Shown one piece after another: positions 7,220 through 16,351 of a stretch of DNA of 64,000 nucleotides; the stretch's first letter is position 1; each line of letters opens with the position of its first letter. This DNA comes from BOG-908 sp964244615 (GTDB taxonomy: Bacteria > Pseudomonadota > Alphaproteobacteria > Acetobacterales > Acetobacteraceae), in assembly GCA_964244615.1 (NCBI GenBank), contig CAXTJP010000004.1, positions 21,264 through 85,263 on the forward strand. Reading direction: 5' to 3'. Made by a program: the position numbers and the translations under genes. The notes under the pieces were generated by a model that was given only the letters and a program-made list of their open reading frames with translations, was not told the origin of the DNA and did not search any database.

Positions 7220-8971
7220 TCAGAACCGCTTCACGGCGCCGACGAGGACCGTCGTGTCGTTGCCGTTCAGGCCCTGGTAGCCCGCCGCTGCAAACGCCGA
7301 GCCGCCGACCACGTAGGTGCCGCCAACGCGGACGTAGCCGGTCAGCGTATTGGTGAACGTGCGGTCCAGCCCCACCGAGACGGCGATCGTCTGCCCAGTA
7401 TCGCCGGCGCTCCCCTGCACCAGGCCGGTCCGGTTCCGGTCGTACTGCACGAAGCCGGTCAGGCTCAGCACGGGGCTGAGCTCGTGCACTACGGTCAAGC
7501 TGCAAAACATGCCGCTGGTGGAGACGGGGGTGAACGGCCCGACCTGACGCCCGACCGGATCCGTCGTCTCCTGCTGCACCGACAGGGTGACGGTGTCGCG
7601 GCGGGCGAGCCAGCTGGCCGAGACGTCGAGCCGGTGAATACGGTTGAGGTTCTGATTGGCCCCGAACGCGTTGTCCGACTGCAGCAGCGGCGCCGCCTGC
7701 AGCGCCGAGGCTGCGGCGCCCGTGCCGTCGGCTGCGCTGTCCAGCAGCGTGTTCTGCACATCCTGCTGGAAGGTGGAGATGCCGGCCGAGTAGCCGCCGA
7801 ACACCCGTATGGTCGGCGCGACCTGCACCGAGCCCTGCACGAACGCCGAGCCGAACCCGTCGAGGTAGCGGTACTCCACCGTCAGGCTGCTCCCCCGGCT
7901 GGGGGTCAGCTGAACGCCGCCGGAGCCGACCGGACCCGAATAGCCGAACCCGCTGCGCGGGTAGGCGAGGTCCTCGTAAGCGGCCTCGCCCAGCAGCGAG
8001 ACGAGCCGGGTGACGGCGTAGCTGGCGTCGTCGGTGAACAGCAGGCGGCGGCTGTCGGCCAGCGCGCCGGAGCCGTCGTAGAAGCTGTCGTCGGTGCCAA
8101 CCTTATTGCGCAGCCGGCCCAGGTTCTCGCCCGTGGTGTAGCTGGCGAACACCCGCTTGGTCGCCAGGTACGAACTGCCATAGGCGCCCAACCCGCCCAG
8201 CACGTTGTCACCGGCCAGGCCCGGCGCGTCGGTGGCGCTGTAGGCGTAACTGGCTCCGGCCTGAACCGTGCCGTTGCCGCCGAGCGTGCGGCTCAGATAA
8301 GGCGAGGCTGACATGCTGCTCACGGTCTGCCGGTTGCCGGGCGACAGCGTGACGGTGCTGGCCGGCCCGAGCCCGCCATAGACTGCCTCCTGGCTCACCG
8401 AGCCGCGCAGATCCACGTACAGCCAGCCAGGCAGGGCGGTGGCCACGATGCTGCCGTCGGCCTGCTGCTCGAACTGCGAGAAATCGCCATGCCGGGCGTA
8501 GATCTGCCCGGTCGGCCGGTAGTCCAGGCTGACCTGCAGGCGCTGCGTGGTGTCGACGATGTCGATCCCAGGCTGCAGCAGGGTGATGAGGTCGGAGCCG
8601 CCGCCGCTATGGCCGCTGTCAGGTGCGCCCACGTTGCTCGTGAACTCCTCAGACGCGCCGAACTGGCCGGTCATCCGCAGTGTCGGACCGGCTGCGGCAG
8701 GCGCTGGCTCTGCATCGCCGTAAGCTCGAAGCAGGTGCTCGCGCAGGTCCGATACCTCAGGATCGATGCCGGTGCGGGGAAGCAGCGTGTCGGCAGCCCC
8801 CGGCAGCGGCGGCGCCACGGCATCCTGGCCCGAGACGGCCTGAGCCAGCGCCGGCGCGGCCATGGCAGGGGACAGCAGCACCGTGGCAAGCAGCGACCCG
8901 GCGAGCGCCTGGCCGGGCCGGGCATGCCGGCCCGGATCGTGCTCCAGATCCGAAAGCAAGCCCGATCGCAT
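7220..8971 (-). CDS. TIGR03016-type PEP-CTERM system outer-membrane beta-barrel protein
   Basis: A 583-residue protein with an N-terminal signal segment (hydrophobic core about residues 22-40 ending AAPALAQA), a short linker, then long alternating Ser/Thr/Tyr-rich strands typical of a beta-barrel and a terminal phenylalanine (GAVKRF). The segment DLITLLQPGIDI followed by LDYRP matches the TIGR03016 family found in XrtA EPS loci. By context it may be the outer-membrane exit or a surface anchor for the EPS. The start overlaps the kinase gene stop (ATGA). Confidence 0.85.
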   Translation of the reverse strand: MRSGLLSDLEHDPGRHARPGQALAGSLLATVLLSPAMAAPALAQAVSGQDAVAPPLPGAADTLLPRTGIDPEVSDLREHLLRAYGDAEPAPAAAGPTLRMTGQFGASEEFTSNVGAPDSGHSGGGSDLITLLQPGIDIVDTTQRLQVSLDYRPTGQIYARHGDFSQFEQQADGSIVATALPGWLYVDLRGSVSQEAVYGGLGPASTVTLSPGNRQTVSSMSASPYLSRTLGGNGTVQAGASYAYSATDAPGLAGDNVLGGLGAYGSSYLATKRVFASYTTGENLGRLRNKVGTDDSFYDGSGALADSRRLLFTDDASYAVTRLVSLLGEAAYEDLAYPRSGFGYSGPVGSGGVQLTPSRGSSLTVEYRYLDGFGSAFVQGSVQVAPTIRVFGGYSAGISTFQQDVQNTLLDSAADGTGAAASALQAAPLLQSDNAFGANQNLNRIHRLDVSASWLARRDTVTLSVQQETTDPVGRQVGPFTPVSTSGMFCSLTVVHELSPVLSLTGFVQYDRNRTGLVQGSAGDTGQTIAVSVGLDRTFTNTLTGYVRVGGTYVVGGSAFAAAGYQGLNGNDTTVLVGAVKRF

Positions 8972-9774
8972 CAGGCGGAGGCCGGCGGGATGTTCGGCTT
9001 GGCGTAGTAGCCGCCCGAGTAGCTGTAGGCGCCGAACGCGGCGCGGTTCTGGCCGGCCTGCTTGTTGAGCAGCAGCACCACCTTGGGGCAGGCCTTGATC
9101 ATCTCGAGCGCGGCTTCCAACTCGCCGCGCTGTGTCCGGCCGGCTTCGACCACCATCAGGATCTGCGAGGCGACCGGCGCCAGCACGCTGGGATCGCTGG
9201 TGGCCAGCAGCGGCCCGGTATCGATCACCAGCGTCGAACCGGCGAAGCGCCGCGACAGCTGCTCGGCCGCCTCCTGCAGCGGCTGGCCATGGCCACTCCC
9301 GGCAATCGCCGCCGACCGGCTGCCCAGCGGCAGGAGCGAGAGGCCGGCGACCGGGGTGGCAGCCACCAGCCGCTCAGGCGAGAGGCGACTGTCGGCGATG
9401 TAGTCGAGCAGGCCGACGGCGCCGCTCAGTCCGAACAGGTCGGTAAGGCAGTGCGGCTTGGCGTCGGCATCGACCAGAAGCACCGGGCGCGCGCCGGTCC
9501 GGGCCAGGGCCGCGGCCAGGTTGACCGAGGCGAAGCTCTTGCCCTCCGCCGGGCGCGTGCTGGTCACCAGCACCACGTTTCCCGATCGCTCACCGGCTGC
9601 CAACGAGGCGTTGACCAGGCCGTGCAGGCGGCTGGCGGCGATGCGAAATTCGTCCCCGAGCCGGGTGCGGCCCTCGGACTCGACGATCAGCCCGGCGCGC
9701 GCCATGTCCTCGACCCGACGTGGCGTCCGCGTGTCCGGCAGCATGGCGGGGCCATCGGGAAGGTGCAGATCCAT
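8971..9774 (-). CDS. XrtA-associated tyrosine autokinase (BY-kinase)
   Basis: A 267-residue cytoplasmic BY-kinase of the exosortase-associated subfamily. Walker A STRPAEGKS (72-80), Walker A' VLLVDADA (98-105) and the later VIDTGP (Walker B) are present, and the C-terminus carries a tyrosine cluster (Tyr250, 252, 256, 257 in AYSYSGGYY) suited to autophosphorylation. Such kinases control EPS polymerisation through the Wzz-like partner, which is encoded immediately upstream with an ATGA overlap. It lacks the membrane part seen in Wzc fusions, so it depends on that partner. Confidence 0.93.
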   Translation of the reverse strand: MDLHLPDGPAMLPDTRTPRRVEDMARAGLIVESEGRTRLGDEFRIAASRLHGLVNASLAAGERSGNVVLVTSTRPAEGKSFASVNLAAALARTGARPVLLVDADAKPHCLTDLFGLSGAVGLLDYIADSRLSPERLVAATPVAGLSLLPLGSRSAAIAGSGHGQPLQEAAEQLSRRFAGSTLVIDTGPLLATSDPSVLAPVASQILMVVEAGRTQRGELEAALEMIKACPKVVLLLNKQAGQNRAAFGAYSYSGGYYAKPNIPPASA

Positions 9775-11273
9775 CAGAGGTGCTGCGTGTAGTGCAACAG
9801 CACGCCTCCGAGCACAGCCGCCAGCAGCCCGACCGCCGAACCGAAAACGGCCGCGTGCCGCAGCCTGGAGGCGAGCGAAAGCGGCATCGCCGCCAGCGAG
9901 ATGGCGCCGATGACCGGCCGGCCCAGGGCGCGCAGGTCGTGGATCGTGTGGAACGACTGGTCCAGCATCATCAGGGCGCCAACGATCCCGACGCCGCCCG
10001 CAAGCCCCGCCACCAGCACGGCGATCGACAGCGGCACGCGCGCCGGCGCCACCGGCGTCTGCGGCAGCTGCGGCGGGTCGATGATGACCATCTTGACGTT
10101 GTTCGCCCGCACCTGGGCTGCCGTCGCGATTCGCATGCCTTCGCGCCGGGCCAGCAGCTCATCGTAGTTCTTGCGAAGCACATCGTAATCGCGGTTGAGG
10201 TTGAGGTAGCGCGCCTCCAGGTTCGGCGCGCCGTGCTGGATCGTGTCGAGCCGGTCACGCTCGTGCGCCGCGTCGTCGATCTGGCGCTGCAAACTCTCGA
10301 CCAGGGCATCGGTCTCGACCACGCGCAGCTTCAACTGCTCGTAGACCGGGTTGGGCGCCGATTTGCCGCCCGAGGCGGCCGCCGGTGCGGCATCGGAACG
10401 TCGCAGCCCCTCCACCACGCGCTTCTGCGAGATCACCTCCGGGTAGGCATCCGTGTAGACCTGCTGCAGGTTGCGCAGCTTCTCCTCGGCGGCGCGCAGG
10501 GCACCGTGCGTGTCGTAGCCGCCGCCGGCAGCCTGCTCGGTCACCACGAGCGCCGGGGTCGTGGTAAGCTCCCGGGCCAGCAGCACGCGTCGCGAACGGG
10601 CATCGGCCAACTGGCCGGACAGGGCGATCACCTGGGCGCGCGCCTGCTCCAGCCGGTTTCCCCCGCTCTCGCCCGGCAGGAGATCGGTGTAGCGGGTGCG
10701 GAACTCGGCGCGCTTGCCTTCGGCGTCGCGAAGCTGCCGCTCGTAGCTGGCGATCTGCTCGTCGAGGAACTGCGACGCTTTCTCCATGTCGTCGCGATTG
10801 TCGCCCGCCCGGTTCTCGATGTAGCTGGCCAGCACCGCCTGCACCACGTCGTAGGCCAGCTGCCGGTCCGGGGAGCGGAAGGCGATCGAGAAGATGTTGT
10901 GCGTCTGGGCGTTCACCTTGATCGTGGCGCCCAGCCTGGCGACCAGCCGCTCCATGTCGGCGGGCGTCCTCGCATCGAGCGCCAGATCCGTCTTGGCAAT
11001 GATCTTCTCGATGTTCGGGCGCGACAGCAGCATGTGCTGAAGCAGATCGATCTGATCGGCCATCGAGCTGTCCGCCGCGATGCCGCGCAGCAGCGGCGTC
11101 AGCACCGCGTCCGCATCGATGTACACGCGCGCGCTCGCCTCGTACTGACTCGGCATGGCCCAGACGCCGAGCCATCCCGCAAGGCACAACACCCATGCGG
11201 CCACCAGGCCCCACCAGCGCCGGCGCCAGGCGAGCCGCCCGTAACGGCCAGCCATGTCCTGAAGCGATTCCAT
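9774..11273 (-). CDS. XrtA system polysaccharide chain-length determinant (Wzz-like)
   Basis: A 499-residue inner-membrane protein with a first helix at about residues 17-38, a large periplasmic region with Wzz domain (YEASARVYIDADAVL) and long coiled coil (about 150-390), and two hydrophobic stretches near the C-terminus. This is the polysaccharide co-polymerase of the exosortase-A locus (TIGR03007 type), which sets EPS chain length together with the kinase encoded next. The gene lies 73 bp downstream of the export lipoprotein gene in the same operon. Confidence 0.9.
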   Translation of the reverse strand: MESLQDMAGRYGRLAWRRRWWGLVAAWVLCLAGWLGVWAMPSQYEASARVYIDADAVLTPLLRGIAADSSMADQIDLLQHMLLSRPNIEKIIAKTDLALDARTPADMERLVARLGATIKVNAQTHNIFSIAFRSPDRQLAYDVVQAVLASYIENRAGDNRDDMEKASQFLDEQIASYERQLRDAEGKRAEFRTRYTDLLPGESGGNRLEQARAQVIALSGQLADARSRRVLLARELTTTPALVVTEQAAGGGYDTHGALRAAEEKLRNLQQVYTDAYPEVISQKRVVEGLRRSDAAPAAASGGKSAPNPVYEQLKLRVVETDALVESLQRQIDDAAHERDRLDTIQHGAPNLEARYLNLNRDYDVLRKNYDELLARREGMRIATAAQVRANNVKMVIIDPPQLPQTPVAPARVPLSIAVLVAGLAGGVGIVGALMMLDQSFHTIHDLRALGRPVIGAISLAAMPLSLASRLRHAAVFGSAVGLLAAVLGGVLLHYTQHL

Positions 11274-11346
11274 ACCCGACCCTCGACTTCATCCGGCGCG
11301 TGGCAGCCGGCCGCACCACTATGCCTGCGCAATCGTCATCACATCG

Positions 11347-11943
11347 TCAGAAGAAACTCTGCGGGATTATCAGCGTGTCGCCCGGCCGCATCACCATGTT
11401 CTGGCTGATGTCGCCGTCCCGTATCAGATCCGACAGGTGTACCGGGATGCGCTGCTCGGTCGTGCCCACACGGCGCACGATCACCGCACGGTTGCCGGCA
11501 GCGAACTTCGTAAGCCCCTTGGTGGCGATCATCACGTCCAGCAGGGTCATGTTCTCGCGATAAGGTATTGCCTGCGGATCGGTCGCCTCGCCGATCACGC
11601 GCACCTGGCGGTCCGCGGGGCCCTGGAACGAACGCACCATCACCGTCACGTTTGGGTTGTTCACATAGGTTTTCAGGCTCGAAGCGATCGCGGCACCGAG
11701 TTCGGACGGGGTCTTTCCGGCGGCCATCACGTCGGGCACCAGCGGTACCGAGATGCGCCCGTCCGGCCGCACCGGCAATTCACCTACCGAGAGCGGCGGG
11801 GCCTCGTAGACGAAGATCGACAGCACGTCACCAGGCCCGATCACATACTGGCCGGCATCCGAAGCCGCTGCCACGCCTGCATTGGCCGAAGGCCCAGGTG
11901 CAGCCGTCTGGCACGCGGCGAGGCACAGTAACCCGGCCAGCAC
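11347..11943 (-). CDS. XrtA system EPS export lipoprotein (Wza-like)
   Basis: A polysaccharide export domain (YVIGPGDVLSIFVYEA, VRPDGRISVPLV) is followed by SLBB-like repeats ending LIIPQSFF; this matches the exosortase-associated export protein (TIGR03027 type). A lipobox LAAC occurs just after the start, so it should be an outer-membrane lipoprotein. The frame is open through the tRNA-like gene up to 12186, but the only start giving a sensible short signal is the GTG at 11943 (198 residues), with a rather short charged region and no clear Shine-Dalgarno. An unusual start codon slightly upstream cannot be excluded. First protein gene of the overlapped EPS operon. Confidence 0.82.
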   Translation of the reverse strand: MLAGLLCLAACQTAAPGPSANAGVAAASDAGQYVIGPGDVLSIFVYEAPPLSVGELPVRPDGRISVPLVPDVMAAGKTPSELGAAIASSLKTYVNNPNVTVMVRSFQGPADRQVRVIGEATDPQAIPYRENMTLLDVMIATKGLTKFAAGNRAVIVRRVGTTEQRIPVHLSDLIRDGDISQNMVMRPGDTLIIPQSFF

Positions 11944-11969
11944 CGCATGACGCGGACCGATCCGGATCG

Positions 11970-12041
11970 TAGGCGCGGAAGGAGTTGAACCCCCGACCTC
12001 TGCCGAGTTGGAGCAGCGCTCTGCCACTGAGCTACACGCCT
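11970..12041 (-). tRNA. tRNA-like gene with irregular anticodon loop, isotype uncertain
   Basis: Read on the minus strand the 72 nt fold into a full cloverleaf: a 7-bp acceptor stem AGGCGUG/CGCGCCU, UA at 8-9, D stem GCUC/GAGC, anticodon stem CUGCU/GGCAG, T loop UUCAACU, discriminator A; no CCA is encoded. The anticodon loop is CCAACUC, giving AAC at 34-36 but C instead of the near-universal U33 and a pyrimidine at 37. Acceptor, D and T arms most resemble tRNA-Trp, and UCCAA does occur but two bases too early. It may be a decayed tRNA-Trp-like paralogue or a functional odd tRNA. It lies 26 bp upstream of the EPS export gene on the same strand. Confidence 0.65.
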
Positions 12042-12344
12042 TCAGCCGACCTTTGAGGTTGCCGCCACCATGGCCGCATCCCCAGGGCAAGTCGGCGCTT
12101 GAACCGTCGCAGGGCGTATATAAACAGCGACTCCTTACCGATAAATGTATTTTTTTGACCTTGATTTGCAACCTGGCCGGGAGCATCTCCCACGCGATAC
12201 GTCATAAAGCTGCGCAGGACCGGCGACAACACCCGTCCAGCACGGGTCGTGCTTCGTCGGTCTCGGCGCAGCGCTTTTTGTGCGTCGATCAGCTTCGATG
12301 CTTCAGGAGTCGGCCACGTTGCGAACCCACGCGAGAATGTCGTC
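12042..12344. promoter_or_regulatory. Divergent intergenic region between tRNA/EPS operon and prsT
   Basis: This 303-bp gap holds no gene that I can support. It has the only AT-rich patch of the area (about 12115-12175), including TATATA at 12117-12122, which in minus-strand orientation could be the -10 of a promoter for the tRNA-like gene and EPS operon about 75 bp downstream. A TTGACC on the plus strand near 12155 has no matching -10. Promoters for both directions must lie here but cannot be fixed by eye. Confidence 0.35.
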
Positions 12345-15110
12345 ATGCGCAAGGCACTGATCGTCGGGCTGCTGTTTCTGGTGCTGGCCTCAGGCGCGGG
12401 CGCGTGGTTTGCGTTGCATGCCGGCGACCCGGTTGCCAGCGCCGAGCACCTGATGGCGCGCGGCGACATGCGGGGTGCCGAGCTTTACCTGCGGCAGGCG
12501 CAACGTGCGCATCCGGCCAATCCCGAAGTGGCCTTCCTGCTCGGCCGCGCCGACCTCGGTCTGGGCAACCCGCAAGCGGCCGAGCTGGAGCTCAGGCGCG
12601 CCCAGCAGGGCGGCTACAGCCACGCCGCCACCGTGCTGCCGCTCGGGCAAGCCTACCTGCAACAGCGGCACTTCGACGCGGCGCTGCGCGATTTCGACGA
12701 CGCCGGTGCGCCGACCGCCGAACGCGCCGACAGGCTCACCATACGCGCCGCCGCCCAGCTTGCCCTGGGCGATACCGCAGGCGCCACCGCCACCGCCGCC
12801 GAGGCCGAGCACCTGGCGCCTGCCGGGCGCGAGACGCTGCTGACAGCCGCCCAGGTGGCGCTGGCCCGCGGCGACCTCGCCATGGCCGCGGACCGCGCCC
12901 GACAGCTGCTCGCCAGGACGCCGAACGACCCCGACGCGCTGCTGCTGCACAGTCAGGTCGCCATGCGCCGCAACGACGTCAAGGCCGCCCTGGCCGACAC
13001 CCAGGCGGTGCTGGCCGCCAGCCCTGGCCGGCTGGACGCGCAGATGCTCCGGGCCCGCCTGCTGGCGGCTCTCGGTCAGCCGGACGCCGCGCGCCGGACG
13101 GTGGCGCAGGTGCTGCAAGCGGCCCCGCGCTCGGCCGATGCCAACTTCCTCGGCGCCATGCTGGCGATCCAGGCCAGAGACTACCCGGCCGCGGACGCGA
13201 TGCTGACGCAGATCAGCACCGTGCTCGGCCAGCTGCCGCGTGGCGACTACTTCCTGGCGGTCACCAAGCTCGGCCTAGGCGAGCCAGCCCAGGCGGAGGA
13301 GGCGGTCAGCCGCTTCCTGGCGCACGCCCCCGCGGACCAAGCCGGATTGAAGCTGCTGGCCTTCGTCGACCTGGCCAGGGCACGGCCGCAAGCGGCGCTG
13401 GCCACCCTTCAGCACGGCCCGCTCGCCGCCCAACCCGACGCGGACACGCTGGACCTGACCGGGCGCGCCCAGGCGATGTCGGGCGACCTGGCCGCGGCCA
13501 GCGGCAGCTTCACCGCGGCGTCCAAACTCGCACCCGGCGACACCGCCATCCTCAACCGGCTGGCCGCGGCGCAACTCGACCTCGGCGACAGCGCGGCGGC
13601 CGAGACCGAGCTGAAGCGGTCGCTTGCGATCACGCCGGACCAGCCGGTCGCCGGCGAAGCGCTCGTGCAGACGGCCCTGCTGCGCGGCGACTACGCTGCC
13701 GCCGCAGCCGGCGTCGAACGCCTGCGACATGCCTCCGGCGACAACGAGGCCGTGGGCGTGCTGGGCGCTCAGGTCAAGCTCGCGTCGCTGGACCTGGAGG
13801 GGGCGGCGGCCCAGCTGCGCGACGTGCTCAGGCGCCTGCCCGACAGCCGGGCCGCGGCCTTGGCGCTGGCCCGGGTCGAGGGGCTGCGCGGCCATCCGGA
13901 CGCGGCGCAGGCCGAGCTGGAGGCGCTGCTCTCGCGTCACCCGGACGACCAGGCCGCGCTGGCGGCCGTGCTGCCCGTGCTGTTCGCTCGGCACAAGCCG
14001 GACCGCGCCCTCGCCTTGGCCGAGGCCGCGCATGCCGCCGCCGCGGACAACGTCGAAGTCATCGCCGCCCTTGCAGCAACCTACGTGCGCGCCGGCCAGG
14101 CCGGGCGGGCCGTGGCCCTGCTCGACCGTGCCAGTGCCGGGACCAACCCGCAGCTGACCAGCCTGCTCGCCCGGGTGCTGGCCGAGGACGGCAAGACGGA
14201 CCAGGCCGAGGGCCGTTACCGCGACATTTTGCGCCAGGCCCCGGGCGACCTGCGCACGCGCGCCGACCTTGCCGCGCTGCTCGCCAGGGCCAAGCGCTAC
14301 GACGATGCCCGGGCCGTGCTGCAGGACGGGCTGGCGCGGACCCCCGGCAACGCGATGCTGCTGGGAGCGACCGTCGGCATCGACCTGCGGCAGGGTGGCA
14401 TCACCCGGGCGCTGTCAGGCATAGCCGCCCTGCGCACGGACCCGCGCAACCTGCCCGCCGCCAACGCGCTGACCGGCCAGGCGTGGCTCGCGGCGGGCGA
14501 CCAGCGCCAGGCCGCCGCCGCCTTCACCGCCGCCTACCACGCCGCGCCCACCGGCGAACTCGCCACCAGGGCGGCCAGCGCGCTCTCGGTGAGCGGCAGC
14601 ATGGAGCAGGCGATCGGACTGCTCTCCGCCTGGGTCGCGGCCCATCCGCGGGACGTGGCCGCGCAGGCGGTGCTGGGGTCGCTCTACATCACCACCCGAC
14701 AGCTCACCGAGGCGGAGCAGCACCTCGACGCGGTGCTGGCGATGCGCGGCACCGACTCCGCCACGCTGAACAACCTGGCCTGGGTGAAGCAGCAGCAGGG
14801 CGACGCGACGCTGGCGCGCAGCCTGGCCGAACGCGCCTATTTCCAGGCCCCGTCGCCCCAAGTGGCCGACACGCTCGGCTGGATCCTGGCCCGTGCCGGG
14901 GAGCCGCAGCGCGCCCTGCCGCTGCTGGCCCAGGCGGCGGCCGACACCAACCCCGCGTCCCAGCCGGCGGCCGCCTACCACTACGGCTACGCGCTGCACG
15001 CCGCCGGGCGCGCGGATGAGGCGCGGACGCAACTTGCCCGCGCGGCCCAGGCAAAGGCCGACTTCCCGGAAAAGGCCGATGCCGAGAAGCTGCTGGCCAG
15101 CCTGAAATAG
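12345..15110 (+). CDS. prsT: PEP-CTERM/XrtA system TPR-repeat protein PrsT
   Basis: A 921-residue protein with an N-terminal membrane or signal segment (ALIVGLLFLVLASGAGA, residues 4-20) followed by about twenty tetratricopeptide-like repeats to the C-terminus. Length, lipophilic N-terminus and locus match PrsT (TIGR02917 type), a TPR lipoprotein-like scaffold found in exosortase EPS clusters; here the N-terminus lacks a clear lipobox. ATG at 12345 is chosen over the open frame from 12249, which would add a non-hydrophobic leader. It is divergent from the main EPS operon and followed 29 bp later by a GT4 gene, probably in one transcript. Confidence 0.87.
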   Translation: MRKALIVGLLFLVLASGAGAWFALHAGDPVASAEHLMARGDMRGAELYLRQAQRAHPANPEVAFLLGRADLGLGNPQAAELELRRAQQGGYSHAATVLPLGQAYLQQRHFDAALRDFDDAGAPTAERADRLTIRAAAQLALGDTAGATATAAEAEHLAPAGRETLLTAAQVALARGDLAMAADRARQLLARTPNDPDALLLHSQVAMRRNDVKAALADTQAVLAASPGRLDAQMLRARLLAALGQPDAARRTVAQVLQAAPRSADANFLGAMLAIQARDYPAADAMLTQISTVLGQLPRGDYFLAVTKLGLGEPAQAEEAVSRFLAHAPADQAGLKLLAFVDLARARPQAALATLQHGPLAAQPDADTLDLTGRAQAMSGDLAAASGSFTAASKLAPGDTAILNRLAAAQLDLGDSAAAETELKRSLAITPDQPVAGEALVQTALLRGDYAAAAAGVERLRHASGDNEAVGVLGAQVKLASLDLEGAAAQLRDVLRRLPDSRAAALALARVEGLRGHPDAAQAELEALLSRHPDDQAALAAVLPVLFARHKPDRALALAEAAHAAAADNVEVIAALAATYVRAGQAGRAVALLDRASAGTNPQLTSLLARVLAEDGKTDQAEGRYRDILRQAPGDLRTRADLAALLARAKRYDDARAVLQDGLARTPGNAMLLGATVGIDLRQGGITRALSGIAALRTDPRNLPAANALTGQAWLAAGDQRQAAAAFTAAYHAAPTGELATRAASALSVSGSMEQAIGLLSAWVAAHPRDVAAQAVLGSLYITTRQLTEAEQHLDAVLAMRGTDSATLNNLAWVKQQQGDATLARSLAERAYFQAPSPQVADTLGWILARAGEPQRALPLLAQAAADTNPASQPAAAYHYGYALHAAGRADEARTQLARAAQAKADFPEKADAEKLLASLK

Positions 15111-15139
15111 CGCGACGGGCGACCGGAGCCGCAACCGCC

Positions 15140-16351
15140 ATGCTGAACCTCCTCACCTTCACCACGCTGTTCCCAAGCCAGGGCAAGCCGAACCACGGCG
15201 TGTTCGTCGAGAACCGGCTGCGGCACCTGGTCGGCACCGGCCAGGCGCGCGCCACCGTGCTGGCGCCGGTCGCCTGGTTTCCCGGACGCGGCGAGGCCGC
15301 ATTGGCCGAGGAACACCGTCATGGCCTGCGCGTGCTGCACCCGCGCTGGCTGTCGGTCCCCGCCATCGGCATGGCCGTGGCGCCGCATTTGCTCGCCGCC
15401 GCGGCGTCGCGCGCGCTGTCGCGGCTGCTGGCGGAAGGCCATCGCTTCGACGCGATCGACGCCCATTATTTCTACCCGGACGGTGTCGCAGCGGTCTGGC
15501 TCGGGCGCCGCTTCGGCCTGCCCGCGGTCGTGACCGCGCGCGGTTCGGACATCACCCAGTTTCCCGATTACACGGTCGCGCGCCGGCTGATCCTGCGCGC
15601 GGCGCGCGACGCGGCGGGCATCATCACCGTCAGCGCCGGGCTGCGCGACGCGATGGTGGCGCTCGGCGTGCCGGCCGACCGGATCACCGTCCTGCGCAAC
15701 GGCGTCGATCTCGGCGTGTTCCGGCCCAAGCCGAGAGAGGCGGCGCGCCTCGCCTTGGGCGTGCAGGGCAAGGTGGCGGTCTCGGTGGGCGCGCTGATCG
15801 AGCGCAAGGGCCACCACCGCACCATCGCGGCGCTGGCCCGCCTGCCGGGCTGGCAGCTGCTGATCGCGGGCGAAGGGCCGGAACGGGCGCGGCTGCAGGC
15901 GCTGGCCGAGCGTCTCGGCGTCGCGTCGCGTGTGCGCCTGCTCGGCCCGCTGCCGCACGCGGGCCTCGCCGCCCTCTACAGCGCCGCCGACCTCTCCGTG
16001 CTGGCCTCCTCGCGTGAGGGCTGGGCCAACGTGCTGCTGGAATCCATGGCCTGCGGCACGCCGGTGGTGGCAAGCCCGATCCCCGGCAACCCCGAAGTGG
16101 TGAGCGAACCGGCGGCTGGGCTGCTCGCGCGCGAGAACAATGCCGACGGCATCGCCGACGCCATACGCGCGTGGGAGGCCGACCCCGGCGACCGGGCCGC
16201 CACCCGACGCTACGCCGAGGCGTTCGGTTGGGACACGACGAGCGCGGGGCAGCTTGCGCTGTTCCACCGTATCCTGCGTGGCTGCGCCGCGCCTTCCTCG
16301 ATCAAGGGCGGGGATCCGGTCGCTGGATCCCCACCCCGCTCTCAGCCGTGA
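15140..16351 (+). CDS. Glycosyltransferase family 4
   Basis: A 403-residue GT-B fold glycosyltransferase. The N-terminal domain begins LLTFTTLFPSQGKPNHG with GVFVENR; the C-terminal nucleotide-sugar domain has LRNGVDLGVFRP, VGALIERKGHH and the EX7E region EGWANVLLESMACGTPVVA. It is likely to add a sugar to the EPS repeat unit in the cytoplasm. It follows prsT closely. The last 20 residues are proline- and glycine-rich and overlap the convergent YXWGXW gene by 10 bp. Confidence 0.88.
   Translation: MLNLLTFTTLFPSQGKPNHGVFVENRLRHLVGTGQARATVLAPVAWFPGRGEAALAEEHRHGLRVLHPRWLSVPAIGMAVAPHLLAAAASRALSRLLAEGHRFDAIDAHYFYPDGVAAVWLGRRFGLPAVVTARGSDITQFPDYTVARRLILRAARDAAGIITVSAGLRDAMVALGVPADRITVLRNGVDLGVFRPKPREAARLALGVQGKVAVSVGALIERKGHHRTIAALARLPGWQLLIAGEGPERARLQALAERLGVASRVRLLGPLPHAGLAALYSAADLSVLASSREGWANVLLESMACGTPVVASPIPGNPEVVSEPAAGLLARENNADGIADAIRAWEADPGDRAATRRYAEAFGWDTTSAGQLALFHRILRGCAAPSSIKGGDPVAGSPPRSQP

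Noticed and set aside
9720..11408. Plus-strand ORF of 562 codons over the chain-length gene
   Set aside because: Antisense to a clear Wzz-like gene; no family signature in the translation.
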